Source: Schoenoplectus triqueter
Taxonomy: Eukaryota; Streptophyta; Magnoliopsida; Poales; Cyperaceae
Assembly (NCBI GenBank): GCA_964058805.1
Contig: CAXKVV010000829.1
Span: 1 to 37,586 of the forward strand
Reading direction: 5' to 3'
Length of the DNA: 37,586 bases
This document shows, piece after piece, positions 23,821 through 33,941 of this stretch; position 1 is the first letter of the stretch, and each line of letters starts with the position of its first letter. Below the pieces are notes generated by a model. That model saw only the letters and a list, made by a program, of their open reading frames with translations, was not told the DNA's origin and ran no database searches. Made by a program: the position numbers and the translations under genes.

Positions 23821-25000
23821 AGAGGGGTAGGGTGAGAGAGAAACTTCCACCAAATAAGTTCTACTTTCTCTCTCTCGGTATACGGTTGTTTCAGAATTCA
23901 CGGGATCGGTGAATAGTGTTTTTATGAAAGTTGCGGTATTTCTGCATATTTGTGAAACAGAATTACTGCGAGTCGTGAATAGTACTATTTCGTCTTTTTC
24001 TCGGGTGAATAGTGTTTTTGCGAAAAACCGCGGTTTACAGTATTTCTGGCAAAAGAAATAAGCCGCTCTCTGGTTAGTCCTGGTGGATAACCTACAGAGG
24101 CATCAGACGTTTGGTGCTCCGAGACAAGCCGATTTTCATTCCAATTAAAATTTGGAAGCGAGGTATAACATCTTATATTAATCTATTTAATTGTTAAGTA
24201 GATTAATATTTTAGAAATCAATCATGGAGTAGATCAATAAAGGTTTAAAGAGGTGTGTATCTCTCGGTAATCATCCGACACATCACTTTAACCCTAAGCT
24301 TAAGTTAGAAGTAAAATAATATTTTACCGTCTTTTGTAAATGATTAAATGTCTGTAACTCTCGGTTATTATCCGACATACTTTAATCCCTAACTTAAGTA
24401 GAAGTAAAATTTTTGTTCTACGGTCTTTCCGCAGCTTGAGCATTAATGGGATTTGGGCATTCCGAATCCCTACATTACTTACCTTACATTGTGCATTGAT
24501 TAGAGCACCGTCGGGACCTAAAGTTTGTTTGTAATAGCACCACCAAGGTGCATCATAAGTTGGGGGAGCACTCTTCCTTCTCTTGTCAGGTCCGGATTCG
24601 GGGATTCCGGGACGTTTGAGTCGGGTGTTGGTGTGGAAAATCCCGCACTCGTTGGATGTAACGGTGGAAGTGCACCACTAGTTGTTGTTTCGTTATTATA
24701 TTGCGAACTTGACGGATATTGATTAGAACATGAAGGATATTGAGAACTTGACGGAAATGAGGTCGAACCTTGTCCGGCACTAAAGGAAGTGATTTGCGGG
24801 TTGTAATTAGGATCAACATGCGGTTGTGATGGATAATATTATTGTGATGGAATTTATTGATAATAAGGATGCGGAGAGTTATAATTTTGTTGATAGTATG
24901 GGTTCGGAGGGTTAGAACGTGGCATATCTTCACCAAAAATTTCAACGCTCATTCGATGTGTCATTTCTTCGACATGAGAGGGATTGAGAGATGTCATTTT

Positions 25001-25743
25001 ATATTGCTAAAAAATATTAAAAAAATATAACGAACGTTATAAATAAAAAAAGAATTAATTATTACAAATTAAAAATACAACTAATGAAATAAATAATGTA
25101 ACAAAAAATAAAGAATATAACAAAAAAACTAATTAAAAGAAACTAATGATAAAAAATTAAAGAATGTAAATATTTATTTAAAAAATTATTTATTAAATAA
25201 TATTCAATAAAAAAAAACTAATTATTATAAATTAAAAATATAACTAATTATAAAAAAAATAAAGAATCTAATAAAAACTAATTAAAAGAAATGAATGGCA
25301 AAAAATGTAAATATATATTTAAAAAACTAATTACCAAAAAATATAAAAATAATTATCAAATATAATATATACTAATGACTAACCTTTTTTTTGTCGGAAT
25401 CGAAAGATTGTCGAAATACCGAAATTTTAAAACAAATTAACGACAGATAATATAACAAATGCTAAATTGACAATAATAACTAAATAACACTAATATAAAT
25501 ATTTTTAATTTTTTTCTGGATAATGTAATAAAATTACTATAATAATATAATTAAAGAATTGCTAATATCTAACGATTAACGAATTAACGAGAGAAAGTTT
25601 AGTTTGGAGAATTGACAAGAGAGATAGAGTGTGAAATTGTTTGTGTGAGGATATGAGATGAAATGGGGTGGTATTTATAGGAAAAAATTTTAAATTAATT
25701 TTTTTTATTTTTTTCAATGTTTTTTGTTTTTTTTTGAATTTCA
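25001..25743. other. hAT 5' untranslated/internal AT-rich region
   Basis: Between the transposase start and the right subterminal array the element holds AT-rich, A-run-rich DNA without supported ORFs. At 25673-25679 TATTTATAG, read on the minus strand CTATAAATA, is a plausible TATA box for the transposase gene. Confidence 0.5.
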
Positions 25744-25990
25744 GCGGGTCGAACGGGTTGGACGGGTAAAGTGGGTCGGGTCGGACGGGTTTGATTCCCA
25801 GGTTTCTCGGGTCGGGTCGGGTCGGGCCGGGCGCGGGTTAGGACGGGTTGGATGGGTCGGGTCGGGTCGGGACGGGTCTAGCACGAATTTTTTTCAATTT
25901 TTTTTGGCCGCGCCCGTTCTAGACCTGCCGGTTCTAACGGGTCACGGGTCGGGGTGGGTCGCGGCCACAAGTCGGACGGATCAAGTGTGA
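25744..25990. repeat. Right G-rich subterminal array of hAT element
   Basis: Dense GGGTCGGGTC and GACGGGTT units with an embedded GGCCGCGCCCGTTCTAGACC block that matches the left array. Orientation is direct, not inverted, relative to the left end. Confidence 0.85.
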
Positions 25991-26070
25991 CCTGGTCGAA
26001 TTTTTTTAAAACACTACCCGAGATGAATCGAAATCATTGCTAATACTACAAAGTACACACATACAATGGG

Positions 26071-26473
26071 TAGCTGATTTTTTATAATAATTATTTAAAA
26101 AAAATTAATTTTAATAATAAGAGTGAAAAAATAAAAAAAATTAAGAATATGAATGACAGTGCGCCACTGACAATAACGCTGCGTAAACGCGCCAGTCTCA
26201 CTGACATGTTTGTGCAAATACACCACTAGAAATGTCGTCTATCATTTTTTTTTAAACTTAGAATGATTTCATAGTTATATTTGTTGGTAATGTCAGTGAG
26301 AAAAACACCACTCCCACTAGAAATTTTTTTTAAGAAAAAATAACTGAAAAAAAGACGTCATTGTCAGTAGCGTCTTTGCAAAGCGCCATTAACAGTGACG
26401 CGCTGTCATTCGTATTCTTAAATTTTAATTTTATTATTAAATTTATTTAAATTATTATTATCAAAAATCATTG
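26071..26473. mobile_element. Mutator-type foldback MITE with CACTGA modules, copy 1
   Basis: Flanked by perfect 9-bp direct repeats TACAATGGG (26062-26070 and 26474-26482), the Mutator-like target duplication length. Terminal repeats are TAGCTGATTTTTTATAAT and its imperfect complement. Internally GAATGACAGTGCGCCACTGA... on the left pairs with ...CAGTGACGCGCTGTCATTC on the right. There is no coding capacity. Confidence 0.85.
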
Positions 26474-26482
26474 TACAATGGG

Positions 26483-26968
26483 CGGCATGTAGTACTAAAT
26501 CCTATACTCTATTTTAGTGAATTGATAAATGTGTATATTATGTGCTAACACATAATATATTTAACATGGGATATGTCATGTCAACACATATTTATATATT
26601 TAGACGTACATATTTTAATGTGTTAAAATCTTAAAAATTTAAATATATATGTCTAAAATATATAACACGTTTAACACATTATGCAAGATGTGTTTGTATT
26701 TACGCGAATTTGTAATGTGTCAATATTTTGTAGTATGTATAAATTGAAAAAAAAATATATAAAAAAATCAGAAAAATTAAGAAAATATGGCAAAGATAAA
26801 AGAAAAAATTCATGAAATGCTAGACGTATCTTTAAATATACTACACATATATATATATTCATATGCTATACATACATATTCATATTCAACATGTTAAATG
26901 TGTATATTTAACGGTGTCAAAATTATTTAGAGAATAATTACGTAGATTTAAAAATAGAATATGTTTGA
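26483..26968. other. AT-rich spacer
   Basis: AT-rich DNA with repeated ACACATA/TATGTGTTAA-like words (about 26540-26690). No gene or element boundary is defined. Confidence 0.4.
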
Positions 26969-26977
26969 TATATGAAT

Positions 26978-27320
26978 GGGTGGGGATCACTTGACAATGA
27001 ATTATTTTGTTAATAATTTTTTAAGTAAATATTAAAAAAATCTTAAAAAAACTTATAAATATGTTCTTCTACTTATTGATGGTGATTCAAATTTCATTAT
27101 CATTTGATACTCCATCAAGGACCATCAAAATTATATATAATTTACAACGGTTATAATTTGACGGTCTTTGATGGACTATCAAAAAATAATGAAATTGTAT
27201 GAAATTTAAATCACTATCAATCTATAAGTAGAGGAACATATTCATAAGATTTTTTTCGTATTTATTTAAAAATCTATTGTCAAAATTATCAAGATAAACA
27301 TTGTCAAGTTCTCCCTTCCC
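26978..27320. mobile_element. Mutator-type MITE copy 2
   Basis: A 343-bp element with ends GGGTGGGGATCACTTGACAA and CTTGTCAA...-complementary TTGTCAAGTTCTCCCTTCCC. Perfect 9-bp target duplications TATATGAAT flank it (26969-26977 and 27321-27329). Arms fold back through CTTCTACTTATTGATGGTGA and its partner TCACTATCAATCTATAAGTA. Same family as 3814-4153. Confidence 0.92.
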
Positions 27321-27341
27321 TATATGAATATAGCGTATATT

Positions 27342-27440
27342 CACACGTCTAAATACAAACACATATATGTACTTTTGTATTTATACATGTGTGCGATACA
27401 CGTCTAAATACAAACACACGTCTAAATACAAACACACATC
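27342..27440. repeat. CACGTCTAAATACAAACACA short repeats
   Basis: Three full units of a 20-bp sequence (CACGTCTAAATACAAACACA), two of them adjacent, just right of the MITE target duplication. The last is followed by a partial CATCTGTAC unit. Confidence 0.75.
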
Positions 27441-27735
27441 TGTACTTGTATATATACTGTATACGTGTGTGCTTCCGTATCGAACATATTTGTTAATTCG
27501 CTACGCTTCCTTCCAAAATTCTGCATACAACGTGAATTACATGGCTGAGATCTAATATGACGTGTAGTGTACAAAGGACATGGATAAGGTCGAACCTCCC
27601 AATTGTGTACAATGTACATACAACTTGTTGATGTTGTCACTCATGTAAATCCATAGATTATAATCTATTTTAATTTATACTGATCAAATAAAATATGATT
27701 AGAAATTATATTATTTATTGAAACTTAGACCGGAG

Positions 27736-28163
27736 TAGGGATATACAAACATATTGGTTTAATTGATTTTGGATTGTACTGTCAAATTTTGAACTATTTA
27801 GTTTTTTTTTTTTAGGTTTGGTTGAAAATTTTAGTTAATTCGGTTTTTGTTCTAAATCAGATAAACTGAATAAACCGAATAGTCCAAATATATTTATTTC
27901 TCATAGGTTTTATTTAGTTATTTATTTTATTTCCTAAACTATTTATTTTTCTATTAATTTTTGTAACTATTGATATTTTTTATTTTTCTTTAATTAATAT
28001 AATTTCGATTTAACCGAATAAAATTTCATTTTACGATTTATTTGATTGATATTTTAAAAGTTTAGTTTGATTCATAATTTGTTAAACCGAATAAAACTTC
28101 GGATATATATATTTATTTCAGTTTGAATCGAACCAAACCGAAACGATCGATTGCACATCCCTA
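27736..28163. mobile_element. hAT-like MITE (TAGGGAT ends)
   Basis: Ends TAGGGATATACAAAC and GATTGCACATCCCTA form terminal inverted repeats. Subterminal AACCGAATAAA/TTCGGTTTA motifs occur in both orientations. Flanking octamers GACCGGAG and CACCACAG match at only 5 of 8 positions, so the target duplication is not secure. Confidence 0.65.
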
Positions 28164-29661
28164 CACCACAGTGACATATGTCGGAAGTTTGTCCTACTGT
28201 AGATCCGCTTGTAGTACTTGCTAAAATTATAGATTATATATACACCATAATCTATTGTTACAATAAAGCTTCGTTAAGTATATTATCTAATTTATATTAT
28301 GTTAATTCCAGTTTGCAAATTCGGCGACCAGCATTGAAAATATTTTTGAAGGGTTGAACGTATTATAACTTTTAAGTTTGTAAAAAAAAAATGTTGTAAA
28401 TCAAATATGGATGGTGATAATATTTTCTTTTACGGAGAGATCCATGTATGTTTAAATCCTAGAAGCAACATCTAAATAGAAAAAAATGTTGATCTCTTAT
28501 ATGTAAAGTTAAATAAATAAATTTGAAAGGCACGTATATATAGGTCCGATGCGTCATCGTGGTAGACGAATAATCTTCCAATTGATCATAAGCAGCCGTT
28601 ATTGAAAACGATATTGTACATACATTAAACCATTGATCATTTATTTTCCTACTGTACAAAGTAAGTACTAAATAACGATAATACGTTCAAAATAATATCG
28701 ACGATGAAATGTTTTGACTCTTTTTTGCATGGTTGGAAAATCAGGAAGACGTGTTGATTTAAAAACATGCATGAAAGGTACAAAAGTGTTGTTAAAAAAA
28801 GGCGTCAAAAAATTAACTAGTTGAGTAAGAGTACTAGTTTCTTAGTTAATGAATGAGATTTTTCTAAATCATAATTTAAGCACGCCCCCACCCTTAATAG
28901 GACGGATATCTTTTAAGGGACCCACAATAAAAAATAAGGAAAATTGGTGGAAATTAAAAGTTGGGGCATATTGGTCCCTCAAATCACTTTCATATATTTA
29001 CTTATATAAGATAAGCATCACAGGTCAAATATGTTCAAATGCTGTAATCCTGTTGTCTGAGCTGGAGGTCTCATCTCTTAATTAACTAATTTATTTATTT
29101 TTGAAACTTGTAATCAGGGCGGATGTATATGGAAGCAAGGGGCAGCTCCTCTTTTGGATTTTGAAAAATAATATTTTTAGATAATATTTTCGATAATTTG
29201 TCCCCTTGAAAATTTTTTTTGCCCTCCCCTAAATGTCTGATTATTTTTATTGAGAAAAAAAAATTTAATATCGTGCATAATGAAATAATTATGTAAAGAT
29301 GTCAAAATATAAAGTTTCGTAAAGGAAAATTTTCTTCATCAACTTGATTATTTATTACTTTGAACTTTATTTCATTGTTATTTTTAATATATAAATTATT
29401 ATTATTTTAATAATTTTTATTAGATAAGAATATATATTAAATTATTAATTTTTTATTTAGTATCCGATTAGTTAATGAGTTTGAATCCGATAAACTATTA
29501 TAATCTGATAACTCGATCAAAATTCTGCATGCGGCCTGCTCGTTTAAAAATTGGAAATATATCAAGGGCAAAGGCTTGATCAGGAATCAGGATCAAAGCC
29601 TGCCCCAGACGTGGATTCAAATCGGAATGGATGGCTGCCTAGTGCCTGGTAGTGGTAATGG
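28164..29661. other. Gene-free spacer with a transposon-like fragment
   Basis: No ORF is supported. From about 29116 the text AGGGCGGATGTATATGGAAG... GGGGCAGCTCC followed by GTCCCCTTGAAA resembles the end of a dispersed plant repeat with a GGGGCGGA terminus, but I could not find its second end. Confidence 0.4.
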
Positions 29662-29828
29662 GAAGCGGATCCGCTGTCGCGCGGCACCGTGCAGCGCAGC
29701 ACGGTGTCCGTTCGATCACTTTGAAATTCGAGTTAGTATTTTAAGATTCGAGTTAGTACGAATCTCAAAGTGATCGAACGGACACCGTGCTGCGCTGTAC
29801 GGTGCCGCGCGACAGCTGATCTGGTTCG
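29662..29828. mobile_element. GC-rich near-perfect hairpin element (167 bp)
   Basis: Arms 29669-29730 and 29759-29820 are 62-nt inverted repeats with three mismatches, separated by a 28-nt loop that contains two copies of ATTCGAGTTAGTA. The outer flanks are the 11-bp direct repeat AGTGGTAATGG (29651-29661 and 29829-29839). Weaker pairing continues to the flanks. Arms are GC-rich in an AT-rich neighbourhood. The size of the flanking repeat suggests a Mutator-type insertion. Confidence 0.85.
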
Positions 29829-30011
29829 AGTGGTAATGGTATGAGCGTAGCTCAGGCCTGTCGGATAGTATTATATTAGTTCTTGGTTTTTGTTTCTATT
29901 CTAGCTTTGAGTTGAATGCTCCACCCAGAAACCGAAACATGAGAAATTGTTGAGGCGCATCCGCACATGAGTACATCACTACGCTATGTTATTGTTAGGT
30001 GGAGATGCAGC

Positions 30012-30420
30012 TAGGACCTAGGGGTGTTAATGAGTCGGTTTCAGATCAGATTATATTATTTTATTATTTTTTTGATCTGATTTGAATTCGATCTAATTAA
30101 ATTTGAAGCAAAAACATATTGATTCATGCCTGACCTGATGGGTCGCGGGTCGATCCGATCTGTGTAAATTAATTAATTATTTTTATATAATTTTCAGTAA
30201 TAAAATATTAATTAATTTATAATTAATCTAATTAGTACTAAATCACAAAATTATTTTAAAAAACATAATTAATCGGGTCGGGTCGGGTTGACCCGAACCC
30301 GACCCGACCCAACCCGATTCAAGTCAAAAAAATTAAACCATACCCGACTCATTTATTTTCGAATCATGTCGGGTCAGGTCGAGTTAACCCGTCGGGTCAG
30401 ATAAATAATTGACACCCCTA
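30012..30420. mobile_element. hAT-type MITE with GGGTC repeats, copy 1
   Basis: Inverted ends CTAGGGGTGTTAAT (from 30018) and ATTGACACCCCTA. The flanks share AGATGCAGC (30003-30011 and 30420-30428), giving an 8-bp duplication plus one ambiguous base. Six extra bases (TAGGAC) sit between the left duplication and the inverted repeat. The body has GGGTCGGGTC arrays in inverted orientation (30279-30310) around an AT-rich core. Confidence 0.82.
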
Positions 30421-30608
30421 GATGCAGCCCTACTGCAGAGGTGCAGGGTTTACTCATTTATATTATATTATAAAGATCATATCTATAAAAATATTAAATC
30501 AATTTTGTATAAAAATTAGCAATAAATTCCTCTTATTTACTTTACTTTTAAATATGATAAATAATTAAATATTATATTTATATCTGATATTTTATTTATG
30601 GATTCAAA

Positions 30609-30657
<49 letters not shown>
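30609..30657. repeat. (ATT)n microsatellite
   Basis: Pure ATT/TTA run of about 16 units between the two hAT-type MITEs. Confidence 0.95.
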
Positions 30658-30661
<4 letters not shown>

Positions 30662-30761
30662 GAAGAAAGACTCTACTCTTCACATCCAACAGCTTAAAAG
30701 CTTTTATAGTTTGAATCTCAAAGACATCATTCCAGTAATCTAAATCTCAACACAGTTCTTA

Positions 30762-31247
30762 AAAATTAGGGTTGTTAATTGTTGATCCGTCATGATGGAT
30801 TAATCTGACTCAATATGATTCGAAAGTAAATGGCTCGAATATGAATTTAATTTTTTTGATCCGAATCGGGTTGGATCGGTTCAGTTCAACCCAATCCGAC
30901 CTGACCCAATTAATTATGTTTTTGAAGTAAGTTTGTGATTTAATACTAATTAAAGCTTAAATATACACTAATTATATATTAATTAAGATCAATTATAAAT
31001 TAATTAATATTTAATTAATTAAATTATGTTAAAATAATTAATAATTAATAATTTATTTTACACGGATCGGATCGGGTCGACTCGGGTATTAGTCAAGATT
31101 TTTTTATCCGAATTTAAACGGGTTAGGGTATGAGTCAAAAAATTTTGATCCGAATTTAAATGGGTCGAGTTCGGATCGAATCAAGAAAAATAATAAAATA
31201 ATATGATCCCACCCGAATCCGACCCAACCCAATCCATTGACACCCCT
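30762..31247. mobile_element. hAT-type MITE with GGGTC repeats, copy 2
   Basis: A 486-bp relative of 30012-30420 with inverted ends TTAGGGTTGTTAAT and ATTGACACCCCT. Flanked by the perfect 8-bp duplication AGTTCTTA (30754-30761 and 31248-31255). A few extra A bases lie between the left duplication and the inverted repeat. Subterminal GATCCGAATCGGGTTGGATC and CCCGAATCCGACCC are related to those of copy 1. Confidence 0.85.
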
Positions 31248-31276
31248 AGTTCTTACAGTCGAGATGATAAAAAGGA

Positions 31277-31776
31277 GGGTATCTTTTATGCAATAATAAT
31301 ATTCTTTATGATTTTCATTACTTAATTAATTTTATTTTCATGCAAAAAAATATAAATGTCATTTATGTGAAAAATAACTTCATATTTAACAAAATTTATA
31401 GTTTTTGATAAGTTTTGATATTTATCTTTCTCATAAGATATAATGAGAACTTAAAAAAAGATATTTTGATCATTACACTATTTATTTTTATAGAAGTACA
31501 TCTGACATTTTCATATATATTAAACATTAAACAAATGAACGCATTCACTGCATACGCTCTTTATATTATAGTAGATAAAGTCTATAATGATCAAAATAAC
31601 TTTATTTATTTTTAAAGTTCTCATTGTACATCTATAAAAAAGATAAATATCAAAGTTTCCTGAAAAATAAAAATGTGTTAGATATAAAGTTACTTTTTAT
31701 ATAATATTTATGTTTTTTTGCATCCAAATTAAATTAAGCAATGAAAGTCATGAAAAATAAATAATGTATAAAGTAC
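31277..31776. mobile_element. Large AT-rich foldback element
   Basis: The left arm (about 31277-31475) is complementary to the right arm (about 31570-31776). For example ATTTATCTTTCTCATAAGAT and TAATGAGAACTT on the left pair with AAGTTCTCATTGTACATCTA and AAAGATAAATATCAAA on the right. Ends are approximate and no target duplication was found. The 66-codon ORF at 31415-31615 lies across the loop and is not a gene. Confidence 0.75.
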
Positions 31777-32394
31777 AAATATATTAGTCATGTTAAAAAT
31801 TAAAATAGATCCCGTAAATAGTATGGATTCTTTACTAGTCCTACAAAGTATTTGAAAAATTGACTTGATATATATAGTAAAATTTGGATTGTCTTATAAC
31901 AACTAGCAAATATCCGAAGGCATTTCTCTGCAAACTACAATTTATTGCACTAGAAATACTAAAAAGATGTAGCCAAGTGCGCACGAAAATTGTTCTGCCA
32001 GTAACAACTCATATTTACAGAGATGGTTTAATTTTACTCCAACTGTAATTTAAAACATCTTAAAACCTTTTTATTTAATCAATGCATCAAACGACCTTAA
32101 AAAATTCAACTCAGCACCATTTTTTTATATTGGAGTTATTCATCGAGTCCGTCCCGAATAACTATTGAATAAATAATTAAATATTTATAATGAAAAAAAT
32201 TTCAAACACAATTTATATTAAGAAAATTATGAACATAAATATTTTAAAAATGCTAAAATCATAGAAAATGGTAATTTATGCTAAAATCATATTACAATTA
32301 GCGAATGGTAATTTAGGCAGAAGATCACACAAAAAATAGATTATTTTAAAAATTAAAATTATACCTTACGGACATCATATTAATGAAGAAAGAG
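31777..32394. other. Gene-free spacer
   Basis: AT-rich DNA without a supported ORF or repeat end. A duplicated phrase, AATGGTAATTTA(T/G)GC, occurs at 32268-32280 and 32305-32319. Confidence 0.4.
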
Positions 32395-32809
32395 CAGATT
32401 TTCTTAAATTAATTATTAGAATAATTTTATTTTTAAGAATAAGAGTAATTAAATTGAAAATTTTAAAATACGAATGGTAACACGCCATTATCAGTGGCGC
32501 TTTGCAAACGCGTCAGTCCGATTGACGCGTTTGAGCAAAGACGTCACTGAGAGTGATGTCTTTCATTTTTTTTTTACCTTTTCATAGTGATCATAGTGGC
32601 AAGTTAAACAATGATATATGATGTGTCAGTTGGAGAACGCGCCACTTTCACTAGCGTGGTTGTGTATTTTTTTTGAATAACTGAAAAGTAAAAAAAAATA
32701 AAGACATTACTATCAGTTGAGTGTCGCCATTCTTATTTTTAAAATTTTAATGTAATCATTATTATCATTAAAAATATGATTATTTTAATAATTAATTATA
32801 AAAATCGCT
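32395..32809. mobile_element. Mutator-type foldback MITE with CACTGA modules, copy 2
   Basis: A 415-bp relative of 26071-26473, flanked by perfect 10-bp direct repeats GAAGAAAGAG (32385-32394 and 32810-32819). Ends CAGATTTTCTTAAATTAATT and its imperfect complement. Internal CAGTGGCGCTTTGCAAACGC and TTGACGCGTTTGAGCAAAGA match the modules of copy 1. Confidence 0.85.
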
Positions 32810-32819
32810 GAAGAAAGAG

Positions 32820-33941
32820 AATATTAACATAAGAGTCATTCAATGAGGATAAATAAGGACAGATACGAAATCAAGAGAAAATTATTGATAAACATAATTA
32901 GAAAGCTTTAAGACTTAACATTTCTATGTATTATGAATATGCAAAGTTGTAACTAGTTAACAACACCAATACCATCAAGCACACATCTAAGTTCTTTTAA
33001 CAAATTTACTATAATAATATTTTTTTTAGATATGGTACGTAGAAGTGAATTAAATTGATTTACTGTTATCCACATGATTACTATCAAACGTCAAATGTTT
33101 AAAATAATTCAATATTTGTTTCATTTTATATTTGCTTTACTAAATAATAGGGTCCATGAATATTCCGAAATTCCACAAATGAAATAAAAAAAGAAAGAAA
33201 ATAAGGCTCGGCGCAAAAGAGTTAAAAATGGCCGCGTCCTGTCTTCAAAGAAAAGTTGGACCCAATATCTTCGCTCTTATCCTTGGAAATAATTATTTTT
33301 AAAAAATCATTTTTTTTAATATTGTTGGCCTTCACCTCCAGCAAAAATTTTCTTCTTCTTCTTGGTGGTGCTATTCAAATTATAGTTGTCAGATCTAAAG
33401 TGAATTCAACCGACGGTTCGTAATTCTCTCTCCCAAATTTAAATCTAGTAATATACGAGTTAGATGCCTAAGTTTAAATTAAAGTGTGAATGAATTAATA
33501 TCCCACTGTAATAAAAGGATGATATGTTGGGTTTTTTTTTATTGGTAAGTTAAATGACCTTGATTGACGACACCAATCAGATTGGTTACTTTTCTGTGGT
33601 CTTGCAATGCTTCCTTCATAAACTTTTCGTCAATGATCAATTGTTATAGTTAGATATATTATCCATTGAAAAATTGTGGAATCAACTCTTGTGACAACAA
33701 AAGGCTGCATCGCTCGTGTGGTCTCATAAATACCAACAAGCTTGAATCACAAACTCACGAGTACAACAAATGAAGCATTGCTTTTGTACCATTATATTAT
33801 ATATAAATAAAAACCAAATGCATGGAGAAATTGTACATCAGTGATTTAGTGGCAAGGAGAAAGGTTGTTCCTCCTAGTCCTAGTATCTCTCTCCTATACT
33901 ATTGGATATCTATTGTACATAGGCATAGCTAAGCGGATCTC
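32820..33941. other. Gene-free spacer
   Basis: AT-rich intergenic DNA. A CTTCTTCTTCTT run is at about 33352-33363. I see no gene or complete element. Confidence 0.4.

Larger units (their letters stand above)
22373..24474 (+). mobile_element. Solo LTR (2.1 kb) nested in hAT transposase gene
   Basis: The segment begins TGTTAG and ends CCTACA, matching LTR ends TG...CA, and is bounded by the 5-bp duplication TTACT (22368-22372 and 24475-24479). Removing it with one TTACT restores an open frame through the BED Cys codons of the host transposase. There is one TATA box (23814), no primer-binding site and no gag/pol coding, so it is a solo LTR left by recombination between two LTRs. The 83-codon ORF at 22801-23052 has no recognisable domain and lies in the U3 part. 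Confidence 0.85.
20400..24997 (-). pseudogene. hAT-family transposase, decayed and interrupted
   Basis: The gene once encoded a BED-finger hAT transposase. A minus-strand ATG at 24997 opens MTSLNPSHVEEM and a Tyr/Gln/Pro/Ser-rich N-terminus, broken by TAA at codons 48 and 53. The BED zinc finger is split at 22372/24475 by the solo LTR. Its Cys pair is on both sides, and the His pair is in KKHIDKH near 22300. The RNase H-like core follows: TSDIWTAGKYGLSYSC (about 21940-21980), SFDNASNN (about 21750), a CACHI motif, and DTRWNSTYRML (about 21480). A T-rich intron at about 21172-21241 precedes KVYHDFENID. The C-terminal dimerisation region near 20400-20620 contains MARDIFVVPVSTVPSESYFS. At least eight stop codons or frameshifts make it a pseudogene. 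Motif identity rests on comparison with known plant hAT proteins from memory. Confidence 0.88.
19543..26016 (-). mobile_element. hAT transposon carrying a nested solo LTR
   Basis: Left end TAGTGTATTAAAATTGG and right end, read inward, TAGTGTTTTAAAAAAATT form short terminal inverted repeats. The flanking octamers TCCTAGAT (19535-19542) and CCCGAGAT (26017-26024) match at 6 of 8 positions, consistent with an old 8-bp hAT target duplication. Both ends carry G-rich ACGGGTC/GGGTCGGGTC arrays. A decayed hAT transposase gene fills the middle on the minus strand. Without the internal LTR insertion the element would be about 4.4 kb. Many stop codons show that it is non-autonomous now. Confidence 0.85.

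Noticed and set aside
24586..24945. 119-codon minus-strand ORF in hAT
   Set aside because: It is an out-of-frame reading of the Tyr/Gln/Ser-rich transposase N-terminus. The true frame starts at 24997 and has stops.
27342..27440. CRISPR-like spaced repeats
   Set aside because: Only three irregularly spaced 20-bp units occur in a plant intergenic context, with no regular spacers.
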